Positions 23,591-34,798 of a DNA stretch of 64,000 nucleotides are shown in pieces. The first letter of the stretch is position 1. Each line of letters starts with the position of its first letter. The stretch spans positions 335,122-399,121 of the forward strand of contig NC_049981.1 of assembly GCF_000003815.2 (NCBI RefSeq), read 5' to 3'. Both the position numbers and the translations under genes were made by a program. A model generated the notes under the pieces. It did not search any database and was not told where the DNA came from. It saw nothing but the letters and a program-made list of their open reading frames with translations. The stretch comes from Branchiostoma floridae (Eukaryota; Chordata; Leptocardii; Amphioxiformes; Branchiostomatidae).

Positions 23591-23625
23591 AGACACACAC
23601 ACACACACACACACACACACGCGCG
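23591..23625. repeat. (CA)n microsatellite
   Basis: Dinucleotide CA run beside the repeated unassigned ORF. The related sites at 18715-18730 and 57763-57777 have only short runs. Confidence 0.9.
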
Positions 23626-23861
23626 CCTGAAAAATACCTACTTTTTTATGAAGGTAATAGTAATCACAGTCAAATTAGAAATTCGTCTATGAAGGTAATA
23701 AAGATGTTTGGTGTAACGCAAACGTAGACAGTACAGAAACTATGAGTACGTCAACTATGAACAGATCAACACAGCACATAGTGGGGCGCTCACACAACAT
23801 TTTATCCAAGGTACTTGAGACCAACACAAAGCAAAATGACAGCTGTGAATTTTGTATGGAG

Positions 23862-23867
23862 TTTATT
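23862..23867 (-). other. Poly(A) signal, peptide gene C
   Basis: AATAAA on the minus strand in the conserved 3' UTR block. Confidence 0.6.
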
Positions 23868-23961
23868 TTGCTGAGCTTGAAGTTAATTGAATAACCCGAC
23901 GACGTACCAAGCTGTGGGTACGAGGATGATACCTCACATCCTCATCAAACGCCTTTTCGGC

Positions 23962-26900
23962 TCACTCCCCCTCTAGCTCCAAGATGGCGTTGAGGGCCGA
24001 ATCGACCTCGTCGTTTGTGATAGCCGAATTGTAAGCCAAGACTGCGTGGGAGTTTGGCCTCTTGATCTGCTCGTTGTCGACAGGATTCAGGAACGTCGAC
24101 CTCTTGAATTGGCCGTTTCTAATAAGACTGAGTAGCGGCCACCTCTTGAACTGACCGTTCATAGGGTCTCGTTGGGATGACCGTTTCCCGGTGTGACAGC
24201 GATCTCGCCCCCCCTGCGATCTCGCCCCCCCGGGGGGCGAGATCACTAGCGTTTTCGCCCCCCTTTAGCGTTTTCGCCCCCCCCCCCAGAACATTACTAG
24301 TATTCCTCGGAGGGGTCTTAAGAGCAACTGGTTACTACATATTAGGTGCGCTACCTGGTACTATACTGCACCTGGGAGTAACATAGTTGGTGTGTTACCT
24401 GGTACCTATATGGCACCTTGTTACCGTAAGATGTCATACCTTGTTCGGTGCAAACACTACATTGAAAGGACATTTTTTTTGCAGCTGACATGGCACAGGT
24501 GGCATAGAAAACAATGCTATTGTGAACGTATAAATCAACACCGTCTATGGTACAGAATACGTCAGCTATATGTTTTCAATTTGTCACAGTATTTTCTTTC
24601 TTGTGTAGAAAACATTTCCAAAGCACTAAGAAAAACACAATTGAATAATAGTTTCTCATTATAAACACTATCTACGCACAAGTTCATATACCTGTTGCTA
24701 AATGCTACAAAAAACTGGTAAAGTACCAGTCTTAAGAAACACGGGTAAAACACCAGTTCCTAAATACTAGAAAAACAGTCATATTGGAGGTGAAGATATC
24801 AATAGGGTAGGTGCATATAACGTACCAGTTTCTAAATACTAGAAAAACAGTCATATTGAAGGTGAAGATACCCCTTGGCCAGGTGCATACACCAAAATGT
24901 GCATTATTCTAATGAATACCTTATTTGCATAATCAATAAAGACATGACATAGTTCTTTTGTGGTCAATTCATAATAGAGACTTCAATACAATGAAATATA
25001 TCTCATGTCGAGACTCAGGTACATGCAATAAAGGGAATACAAGGGACCCAACCCTCCTTGTCTGAAACAAGTTCAACTATCTTGTTGCCATGTACTTACG
25101 TTAATATTGATACTATGGATGGAGTTATGTATCAAACTCGTGTACTTATATCATTCTGAAACTGCATTGTGTGATTTATACCAATCAACTTCTAAAATAT
25201 CATGTAAACCCGTTTTTTTTGGGGGGGGGCGAAATCGCTAAAGGGGGGCGAGGTAGGGGGGCGAGATCACTAACCGGGGAGGGCGAGATCGCTAGTGATT
25301 TCGCCCCGGGGGGGCGAGATCGCTAGTGATTTCGCCCCCGGGGGGGCGAGATCACGGGGGGGCGAGAACGCTGTCACACCGGGAAAGCCACTGCCTGGTG
25401 GATCGCAAATTGGGTCATTTGCGCTGCAGCCGAACTGCCTCCTGCGCCCCAGTCCCGTTAAGTACAGCCGACTGTTCAGCGGGGCTCGCGATCGTTGGGA
25501 TGACCGTTTAGACAGAGGACACATGGGAAAGGCAGTACATACTGAATCGCAACTAACGTCGTTTCCGGTGCAGTTGGGAAACTGCCTCCTGCGCCTAAGT
25601 CCTGTTAAGTGCAGCCGATTGCCCTGCCCGTTGGCGATGGGGCTCCGTATTTCTGGAGAAACCTGTAAGAAGTCCACAACAACCTTCAATTACTCCGCTA
25701 CCATGGAATGAAAGCTTGGGGTCTACTGATTATTTTTATGTACGTTGTTATATAGTCTAGGTGGGATATCGTCGTTCTATGGCTCTTTAAATTAATGCAA
25801 ATTAGACGATTACACCCCAGCTTAAAATCAAAGCACCATATGTAGAGTAATGCTTGTCGACATAACATCGAACTTAGTGAAAGTCTTAAGCATCAATTTA
25901 CAGTAACCCATTGCATCATAAATATGGCACATATATCATGAAGGAAATTGAATCAAATTAAATTTTAGAAATCTGTGAAAAATCGTGATGTAGCGCACTC
26001 TATATATTCTTCATACACTAACATTGGAGTCTCCCAAACAGTTTGAAATATATTTTTGTACGTTTTAGGTGGGATATTGTCGTGATATAACTCTTAATGC
26101 AAATTAATGTAAATTCTGCTACCATGTCCCAGATTAAAATCAAAGCAACATAATTTTAGTAATAATTGCCCAAATAACATCAAACTTGTTCAAAGTCAAG
26201 TTTTCATTTTCTGAAACTTTAAACTGCCAAGCTTGTTTTCAAGTTTTCAAAGCAACCGTTGCCGAGGGAAAGAACTGCTTCATGAATTAAACTTATTAAT
26301 AATCCGATGATTTAGCTCCAAAATAAAAAAAAAAAATTAATCTATGTAAAGCTATGGCAAGAGAAGGCATGGTGCATATTACCCTCCATACTGTTTTGTG
26401 GGGTGAAATATAATCATGACAATAGTAAACTACATGGATGGTCAAAGTGCCGAACCTTGTCATCCTCGGCCTCACTGCTGACACCACGATCAACTGTCAT
26501 GTCGATCTGTATCATGTCATCCCCCCGATGGTACGTCTTTACCGCTGAAAAAATACAACATCAGATGTCTTCCGTCATAAATCAGTATAGATCAATTAGG
26601 TATTCAGCTTTCAGTCATTAATGTTACAATAAAGAACCAACTTCAATACAATGTCGTAATCTCACGCATATCGAGACAAAAACGTTTGATAGCCATTGTG
26701 GAGGTAACAGCCTACGGCTTCGATCGCCCGACGACCAAAAGGTCTGGGACCGACGGTCATTCGGAATATACCGTGTTTTTTTGTGTCAAACAACCCAAGA
26801 AAAACAACTTTCAATGCGAAATGCGCCAGTAATTGGCAAATTGTAACGTTCTAAGTTCTAATGCGGAATCCTGTCCTCGTACGTATTATCGACAACGACA

Positions 26901-27344
26901 CACTCGGCGCATTCGAAATGAGTTCCAATGATGCTATGTGAGCCCATGTAATAGTAGACCCCCATACGCTTGTGATAATCCAAGTTCGGAACCCCATTGA
27001 ACGTTATCGCGGCCGAGCGTACAAATTATTAGAGTACTTTGTATATGCATATGAGACTGACTGTGTTTACTAAAACACTAGAACAAAAAAAGTGTCTACT
27101 CTAGTCATTACTGACTAGATATTAGTAAGCAACAATTACGTATAGACAAAGGGATTAGGTGGGAAAAAGACAGTACAAACTTTTTGGAGGTGGCTTCATG
27201 TTCAGGGTAAAGCAATCACCGAGAAAACCAAAAAGCCACCGTTAACACGTCTGCATTTACAGTATATCAATACTCACGAAGTCCGGCGGCCTGCATACTG
27301 CACAGACACAGGACCAATGTTACTGGAAACAACATCTTTGTCAT
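23962..27344 (-). pseudogene. Peptide precursor, copy C, exon 3 split by a transposon
   Basis: Exon 1 is 27344-27278 (MTKMLFPVTLVLCLCSMQAAGL), exon 2 is 26544-26456, and exon 3 is 25662-23962, interrupted by a 1.19-kb element at 24192-25378. Splice sites are intact. The first looped peptide is unusual, QFPNCTGNDVSCDSVCTAFP followed by MCPLSKR, with four Cys and no amidation Gly. The second, QFGCSANDPICDPPGSGFP-G, is cut exactly before its KR cleavage site. Read-through enters the element and stops after about 25 codons, so the NGQFKR part and the acidic tail are lost unless the element is spliced or excised. The first peptide could still be made from this allele. Confidence 0.7.
24192..25378. 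mobile_element. MITE-like element inserted in peptide gene C
   Basis: Ends are inverted: TGTGACAGCG on the left and CGCTGTCACA on the right, followed inward by repeated gcgatctcgcccccc-type motifs, with an AT-rich centre. The uninterrupted sequence in sister copies is tttCCCGGGaaag. Here the flanks are tttcccgg and ccgggaaag, consistent with a 4-bp CCGG duplication; because the site is palindromic, a 2-bp CG duplication with one more base of inverted repeat is equally possible. There is no transposase ORF. The superfamily is not assigned. Confidence 0.8.
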
Positions 27345-27407
27345 CGCTTTGACAATGTCTCCAATATCTTCTTCTGATGAATCTACCTCTATCATGTATT
27401 CACCATC

Positions 27408-27414
27408 ATTTATA
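27408..27414 (-). promoter_or_regulatory. TATA-box candidate, peptide gene C
   Basis: TATAAAT on the minus strand, 64 bp upstream of the first ATG. Confidence 0.45.
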
Positions 27415-27469
27415 CTTTTTTCTCAAGGCCTTTTCCTGCCAGATGGTCCATTTCCACGACCTAAGGTTA

Positions 27470-28219
27470 TTGTCGCTGCGTCACAGACGTATTTGTTTAA
27501 CTTTGTCAGCTATTTTAGTTTCCTTGTCCGGTAGTATTGTTGTCTTATCTTAGATTTGATGTTATTATTGGTGGTGTGAATCTAGTGGTACAGGTGAACA
27601 CCCTTGCTGACATGTGACAGGTCACTTCTTCAGGCCCAGGTAAATTATTATGTTCCGACAGACCCTAGTAAATAAAACCTGCCAAACCCTGGCCTCATTT
27701 GGGGGTCGACCAGTAGCAAGGAAAAATATTCATCCAACATCTGAATGATTCAAAACATTAAAAACATAAGTATATTGCAAATTTCCTAATAGATATCATG
27801 TATATCACTATCTGTTAAGGATTTTTCTGTAAGTGTAAAAGTGTAGTATAAACATTGTACTTCTTTGTTCAGTTTATAGATACGCTGATGCTTGTGCAAT
27901 GTACAGCAGTGAACCATTGAAATATGATGTAAGGATTATCCTGATGTGTTCCAGTTTTACATTGTTAGAGTAAGCTGCTACGGCCAAACTCTGTTCCACT
28001 TCTTTTATACACCAAAAGCTATCTGCCACGAAAAAAGGACAACCATAGCATGTCAAGGACCAAACGATATGAAAAAAAATTCTACTGCAGCGCCAAGCTC
28101 ACAGAATGCCCATATTCAACCTTAATGACAAATATCATAAAATGCATCCAGCAGACCTAAAAAGCTGTTATATTCTGACCACAAATATGCGAAAACCCAA
28201 ACGCTCTCTCACGCACACA

Positions 28220-28261
<42 letters not shown>

Positions 28262-28600
28262 CAGACAGGCAGAGACACAGGCAGACAGGTAGAGACACAG
28301 ACAGACACAGACAGACAGACACATACTGATCGAACAAACAGACATGCATTCACACAAGGAAGTTTGATCCCCAAACCACCTATGACGACATAGCTGCAAT
28401 AACCTTTGGGCGTGGAACTTGGCCATCTGGCAGGAAAAGAATTGTCAAAGCACGAGTATTGATTTCTGACATTTGGGGTCTTGTCCTATCGACTACTTGA
28501 CGTGACCTCAATGTCGTTTCAAGTCGTCATTAGTTTACATTGCGTGTTGCATGGCTTGTAAAGTAACGATTGGTCTACTCTTCTCCCCAGAGAGTTAGAA
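27470..28600. repeat. Peptide-gene 5' flank unit (copy C), diverged
   Basis: Keeps the flank words and a (CA)n/(CAGA) tract (28211-28330), but 27660-28190 is replaced by a different segment. That segment includes a minus-strand ORF (27874-28056) sharing the ADS motif region with the unassigned ORF of the other units. Confidence 0.55.
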
Positions 28601-28948
28601 GGTCATGAATGGCTGACGTCAGAAATGCGTTGCGCGGTAGAGTGCACAAAATAGGAATATCTAAGTGCCACTTAACATCCTTAAAAATGCTTATTTTACT
28701 TGAAAACGTTGGCCCAATATGGGGACTTTTTTAGGGACAGGTAGGGTCAAACCTTTCCTGTTTTGGTCAAAATCTGTTCAGTTTTAGCAGTTTCGTCGAA
28801 TTAAGGACAGATTTGTGTCGTTTGGCATTTGGGTTTGGCATGTGTTTGCCGATTCAAACGAAACGATTGGCCAATTACAGGTGTTGCTTATGAGACTTGG
28901 CCAACGGCTGTGTTGTGGTCAACCGAAGAGGTTGTTACGGATTACTGT

Positions 28949-29060
28949 TTATATCATTAGGCAGTCGTAGCCTCGCTCCCTGCCCTCACAGGTCCTACCG
29001 TCTGCGCATGTTTGTACAGCGGATAGATCTGCCATTCGGGCCCCACCCACTGACAAACCC
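28949..29060 (-). pseudogene. Degenerate last exon of the EGF-domain gene
   Basis: A minus-strand frame reads TCADGRTCEGRERGYDCLMI then stop, clearly homologous to the last exon at 62118. The 5' half is frameshifted and lacks the first Cys. The flanking 28850-28920 matches the gene's 3' UTR remnants. Confidence 0.5.
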
Positions 29061-29639
29061 GATCCTCAAGTTCAAGTGTCGGTTCATGATAAAACAATGT
29101 CTAAGCCATGTATATACATTATCGGGTGTTTCGTATTGAGCTATTAGTACAAAAAAGTCTATTTTTTATCTAGAGTAAATTTCAGAGACGCAAACTCCTG
29201 GATGCAGGCCAATCTTCATGAGGAGACCTTAACAAGTATCAAGTAAATAATTTTCCTTAGGGTAACTTTGCGCACATTTTTATTGATCACTGACAACTTC
29301 TTGTTTTATCCCATTGAGAACACTGCTAACATACAATGGAACGGCGCCATACACAAAATATACACTCTTTGTCAGACGTAATTAAAACAGTTTCTCTAAT
29401 AAAAAAATCTTCTGGTGCTTGATAAAATATAGCTAGACCATTTATACAATGAGAAAAAATACACATCGTGCAGAAATAGACCACGCCATTTTGTCATGTG
29501 ATTGAGGCGCAATCATCAACTGAATATTTCTTCTTTTGTGAAACAAAAATTGTAATGAAACTCATGTAAAGGGTATCGTGAATATAAACCGAAGACTAGG
29601 GTTATAAATGCAATATTTAGGTTATAAGCCTTGTAATTT

Positions 29640-30660
29640 TCATCAATCAAATTTCTTCTTCTTAGGTAACGTCAAAAATTAAGACAAAGGAGCTTTCCGG
29701 GTCCCAAACTTTTCGGTGTTACTAACGTAATTTTTAAGTCTTGTAGATAATTAACGAAGGAATTGTAAGCAATCAAATTTATTTTTACCCTCTGTTGATG
29801 GATTATTCTATAAAATTCAAGTCACAAAAGTAACGCACACTTTGTGATATTGACGCTATGACAGTTGGAAGTTTTGAATATAAGGTTTAAAATCAAGATA
29901 AGGACCTTTCCGGGACCTCGACTTTTCGGTGTTGCTAACATAGTTTACAAGCCTTGTAGATCATTAACGAAGTAATTTTTAGCAATCAAATTTCTTTTTA
30001 CTCTCATTTGATGGCGTCTCCTACATAATTCAAGTGACAAAAGCAACGCACACTTTGTGATATTGATGCTCTGACAGTTGAGGTTTTTGAGTATAACGTC
30101 TAAAATCAAGATAAGGACTTTTCCGGGACCTAGACTTTTCGGTGTTACTAACATAATTTTCAAGCCTTGTAGATAATTACAGAAGTAATTTTTAGCAATC
30201 AATTTTCTATTTACTCTCTCTTGACAGTTTCTTTTATAAGATTCAAGTGACAAACGAAACGCACACATTGTGATTTTTGACGCTATGACAGTTGAAAGTT
30301 TTGAGTATAACGTTTAAAATTAAGATAAGGACCTTTCCGGGACCCCGACTTTTCGGTGTTACTAACATAGTTTTCAAGCCTTAGATCATTACAGAGGTAA
30401 CTTTTAGATATCAAATTTCTTTTTACTCTCTCTTGATGGTGTCTTGTACATAATTCAAGTGACAAAACTAACGCACACCTTGTGATATTGACGCTATGAC
30501 AGATGAAAGTTTTGAATATAACGTCTAAAATCAAGATAAGGACCTTTCGGGACCCCGACTTTTCGGTGTTACTAACATAGTTTTCAAGCCTTGTAGATCA
30601 TTACAGAGGTAACTTTTAGCAATCAAATTTATTTTTACTCTCTCATGACGTCTTGTAGCA
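29640..30660. repeat. ~213-bp satellite, about five monomers
   Basis: The word acttttcggtgtt recurs at about 29709, 29922, 30135, 30349 and 30559 (spacing 210-214 bp). Each is followed by taacatagtttt-caagccttgtagat and by gtgacaaaa-cgcacac. Related but diverged pairs of monomers occur in every peptide-gene 5' flank. Minus-strand ORFs here are repeat artefacts. Confidence 0.85.
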
Positions 30661-31925
30661 AGGTAATGAAATCATTTTTGTTGAAATCTAAACGACTTTA
30701 AACCATCACTAAATCACTTATCAAATCAGATTCAAGCATTGATTTTACCGCACATTGCGTTATCGTGACGTTAACCGCGCACTTCCGGCCAATTACAGCA
30801 CCCTTCCGCCAAGTCAGATTTGAACTCCGACCCGGAACCTTCCGTTTGTTATGACGGATACAGTGAATTGTGCCGAAACACAAATGTCACATCACGATCA
30901 GTAATCCGTTTTGGTTATTATGGGGGAGAGGGGCAGCTCGCCCTTTACATATAAAGCGGTATCAACCGTTTTGATTCCATGGGATTCGCAGCCGGAGCAC
31001 TCAAACGTAACGTAGAGCGCCATATGAAAGCTCAACATTGCCGTTATTATGGTCTTCGATTAGAATGACCAAGCGATCAAACCCATAGTAATTTTCACCT
31101 GGACAAGATTCAACGCAAAGGTCCGCGGTTCGACAGGTGCACAAAGTTTTACTGCACCTCTAAGTAGTCCTATAACGTTACAAGATCTGAAAAGAACATT
31201 GGATCTATTGAGTTGCGAAAAATTGAAAGCACTATCATAACGCAAGATAGGATTGAAATGTTGAAGTAGTGGCCCTTGAAAGTGACAATATACTGGAAAA
31301 CATTCCAGCACTAATCTAATTGTTAAATGCAATGGAAACATGTCACTTTTTACTTTGCATTTGAAATGTCTTATAGTTTTACCATTCTTCAGTTTGAATG
31401 GTCGCATTTTTCCGGTGGACTAAGACGTCACTAACTGCTGCGTGTCACGTGACCATCAAAGTTGGTGTTTAGATGACATCATCGCCCAGCCCATCGAGAC
31501 TTATGTTTGTCACAAAACTGGTTGGGTTAGTCCCAGCGGTAATGCTAATAGAAGAGAGAATCTTGAATACATAATATACACACGAACAAGAATAGGTTTG
31601 ACAAGAAGGCCGGTCTATCTGTCTAACGCCCCCTTCAACACATACATTCATCATATAGTCCCTAAGACAAATTTACTGTTGGAACAAAATTTGTTTTAAA
31701 AAGTTTTCATCACGAGAATTTGCTTGTTGACCAAAGTGAAGATGATTATACCACTATCATGGTAGGAAGTACATTGCATATCGTTCAAAAGGGATCATAC
31801 TATTATTATTGATAAATATTTCAATCGCACAACCTTGAATGTACAATGGTATATTTGAAGATGAGCTGACCATTCTACAATGCCAAGAAATGTTAGATCA
31901 GCACCGTTTTAAGACAGTCACTTTT
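30661..31925. other. Intergenic, no gene seen
   Basis: No recognisable exon. The 115-codon minus-strand ORF at 31060-31407 has no identifiable domain. Confidence 0.45.
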
Positions 31926-32130
31926 AGCACCCCCTTCTTTATCATTGAATGTTCCGTCTTTTATCATTGCGCAATGAACTGTGTAACTTCACGCTGCACG
32001 GTTTTCGTGCTACACAAGGAAGGGACCTACTTGAATGTGTACTTTTGTTCTCATTGGCCAAGTAACTCTTGGGCCCAGACTGAGGGGGATCTCGGTCATA
32101 TTTTGAACCTTGTCGTCTCAGGAGTTCCGG
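31926..32130 (+). CDS. Possible orphan exon, PAN/apple-like Cys pattern
   Basis: Bounded by a fair acceptor (CACTTTTAG|CACC) and a strong donor (TTCCG|GTAAGT). The open frame contains IIECSVFYHCAMNC then SRCTVFV and YFCSHW, a cysteine spacing reminiscent of PAN/apple domains. No partner exon was found nearby on this strand, so it may be an orphan exon or chance. Confidence 0.3.
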
Positions 32131-33560
32131 TAAGTCACAGACCTGCCTTAAAGATTTACATTTAGACGAGGGTCTGCTTGCTCTTTTCCTTAAGGCGTAG
32201 GCAGGACTTTTTAATTTCCTGTAATCCATTGGGAAGCTAGTTTATTTTACCTAATTCGTAGTGAGGATGGAAAAATATTTACCGTAAGACATACTAGTAA
32301 CCAGTAAATTTTACGTAAAACGTATTAAGGAGCCTTGAAATTTCACGTAAAGCGTAACCGAGCCTTAAAAAATACCTGTAAATCGTAATCTGACCTCCCA
32401 ATTCTCGTAATTCTCAGCGTAGTCTACCAGCAAATTTTGCACCTTAAAATATAGCAATTGTCGTTTCAGCGGGTCAAGATTTCAAAATTTCGCCTGATCT
32501 AGATTGCGACAACTTTTACCTTCCGCCATCGACGTGGTGAAAAACGTAGATGTATGGGGGCGTTGCCCTCAGAAACCTTTTTGCTAATAGTAATATCATA
32601 GAACTTATCTTAGTCTACCAGAAAAATCTGCCTATCAAAATGAAAAAAAATACTTGTAGTGTTTTAGAAAGTTTTCAAAATGTTCATTGACCTCTTTACG
32701 GCGCCCTCATTTTACGCTCATAGGAATTTCATTGAACTTAGCTAGCGTAAATCGTTGCCGGCTTTTCTGAATCTATTGCAAAGCGTTGCCGGTCTTAGTG
32801 AGTTTAGCGTAATGCGCTGTCGACCATCCTGAATTTAGCATAAAGCTTTGTCAGGACCACCCAGGCAGACCCTTTTAGACTGTTTGGGACGTTTGTAGTT
32901 TGCAGTTGTCAAAACACAAAGTCCGACGCTCCGATGGTCTTTTACGTTCAGCTCTTGCAAGAAAGTAGCGTGATAAATAAAGTATGACCAATCATGATAG
33001 AATAATGTGCGGCTGTTTAATGTTAACACTGTTGTTTTACTACGTGGAACGTACGTAATTTTATACTTAACTCAAGAGAGGGCAAAATATCTTTTCATAT
33101 GTTAGTAACCGTCTCATAGGTGTCATAGGTTTCTGTCACGGTGTTTGCAATCAGGGCTGTGGTTAACAGTGAGGTGGAGGAGGAAGTGAAGCGAAACTTG
33201 CAATCAATCCATGATGACAAGGAAGTAGGATGAGAAAAGGATGAGCCAGACTTTTCCGTTTAAAGGAGGAACTGATTATAAAATCGCTTTGAAAAAGAAA
33301 AAAAACGAGACAAAGAGAAAGTATAATCTCACAGCGAAAAGAAAGCAACTCTCGTCTATGCTAAGTTGGTCAGATCCCTGTAATAATGTATGTCAGTGCT
33401 GACGAGGCTTTGGCACGTCACGGGAAAACAAGCAACATTTCCGATATAACTGATAGACATCTGAAGCAGAGATCCCTCAACTCCTTAACGCATGGCCAAA
33501 AAAGGTATGGGAAGAGGAAGTGAAGAGGAAGCAAGTGAAAAAGAAAATAAAGTGTAATTT
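32131..33560. other. Intergenic, no gene seen
   Basis: AT-rich, with diverged internal similarity around 'acgtaaagcgtaa' and 'gcgtaatgcg' words (32270-32850). No coding exon is seen. Confidence 0.45.
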
Positions 33561-33562
33561 CT

Positions 33563-33621
33563 TTTTCAGCAGCTTTTATTACTTCCATGAAGTATATCAT
33601 GGAAGTAATATTTTCAGCAGC
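33563..33621. repeat. Short perfect palindrome between 11-bp direct repeats
   Basis: Arms tattacttccatga and tcatggaagtaata (14 bp, 33577-33590 and 33597-33610) with a 6-nt loop. The palindrome is bracketed by ttttcagcagc at 33563-33573 and 33611-33621. Confidence 0.85.
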
Positions 33622-33634
33622 GCTTGTCAGCAAG

Positions 33635-33840
33635 TTATGCATTTAAGTTCGCGGGTATTCAATTTCGCGGTAGTTGGAAAAAGGACTTTTCGCGGTGGTT
33701 TTAAGTTCGCGGTAACACCATAAACTGCAGTCTAATACCATAATAGAAAAACGTTCGCGGTGGTTTTAAGTTCGCGGTGAAGTGGTCACCGCGAAAACCG
33801 CGAACATTAATCCACCGCGAACATTTCTGCATTTACAGTA
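33635..33840. mobile_element. Miniature repeat with ttcgcggt/accgcgaa motifs
   Basis: Multiple direct and inverted copies of gttcgcggtggtttt and accgcgaaaaccgcgaac fold into nested hairpins, and the segment ends with tgcatttacagta. This is the style of a MITE or foldback element found in many invertebrate genomes. Confidence 0.55.
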
Positions 33841-34798
33841 ACTCAAGAGCAGCTGCATGGTGTTACGCGCGGAAATGATGCATTTGAATGGTACGAGGAT
33901 ATAAGACGTCATAGTTTAGTCAGTATACGTCAGATCAAGCCGTAAAATGTGTCCCCGTAAAGCCGACACGTTCGGGCACAGCCTGGGATTCACGAGACGA
34001 CTTTGACCCCAATTAGATTCAAGGTCCACAACGTCAAATTTGACTCTGCCAGGATTCCGCCATGATTTTTGGCCGAAATTCGCACCGCATGGGGGTTTGG
34101 CGGCGACCGGGTTAGAGAGCAAGGCTCGTCTGTTTCAGGTTCACACGTGCACATGTGTATACAGAGTATATTTGGCGAATAGTCATGAAAATAGCCAAGG
34201 ACGGACTAACGAATTCTTCCTTCAAGTCAACCTGGGGAGGATCTTGAAAGTCACCTACACGACCATATTAGTCTGGTCAGATAACGTTAGGCCATACTGA
34301 TCAGATGTTACGCGCGCCATCCTCTGCGCACTGAACTGAAGTGAAGTAAGTAGTGCACGAAGAAGTTACACAAAAATGCATTCAGCATGAGAACTGGCCA
34401 GAAAGACTGAATTAACACTGACAACATCCAAACAATAACTACTGCGCTTTTGTTCTTCACATGTGTTTCTTTCACTGTGTCTCTTTTTCCGATTCATTTT
34501 TGAAATGTGCGGAATGTTTGTGCGTGTTTTGTACACCTTGTACAATTCACAGTGTGTTTATTACTTTATTTTGCTTTGCAAACGAACCAGAAAAGGAAGC
34601 GCGACTGATGTCATTCAGCATACACAAAGACATAAGTGAGGCCTTACAAACTTTTAAAAGGTGCAAGGAAACTAGTATGCTTTTGATAACAGCACCAAAG
34701 GTCAGTAGCTACTATCATCAGGTACGTACTTAGCTTGTCGTCCATGTCAAAGATTAGATTTTGCTTCGCTTGATTGTTGTTGTTGTTCAGCGTCTCAG
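33841..34798. other. Upstream of the kringle gene; possible 5' UTR exon
   Basis: A donor-like CATCAG|GTACGT at about 34720 and an acceptor TTGTTCAG at 34790 would define a ~69-nt intron just ahead of the start codon. The ORF at 34461-34733 does not run in frame into the coding region. No clear core promoter is seen. Confidence 0.3.

Noticed and set aside
29640-30660. CRISPR-like array
   Set aside because: The ~213-bp repeats are contiguous without unique spacers and the sequence is eukaryotic.
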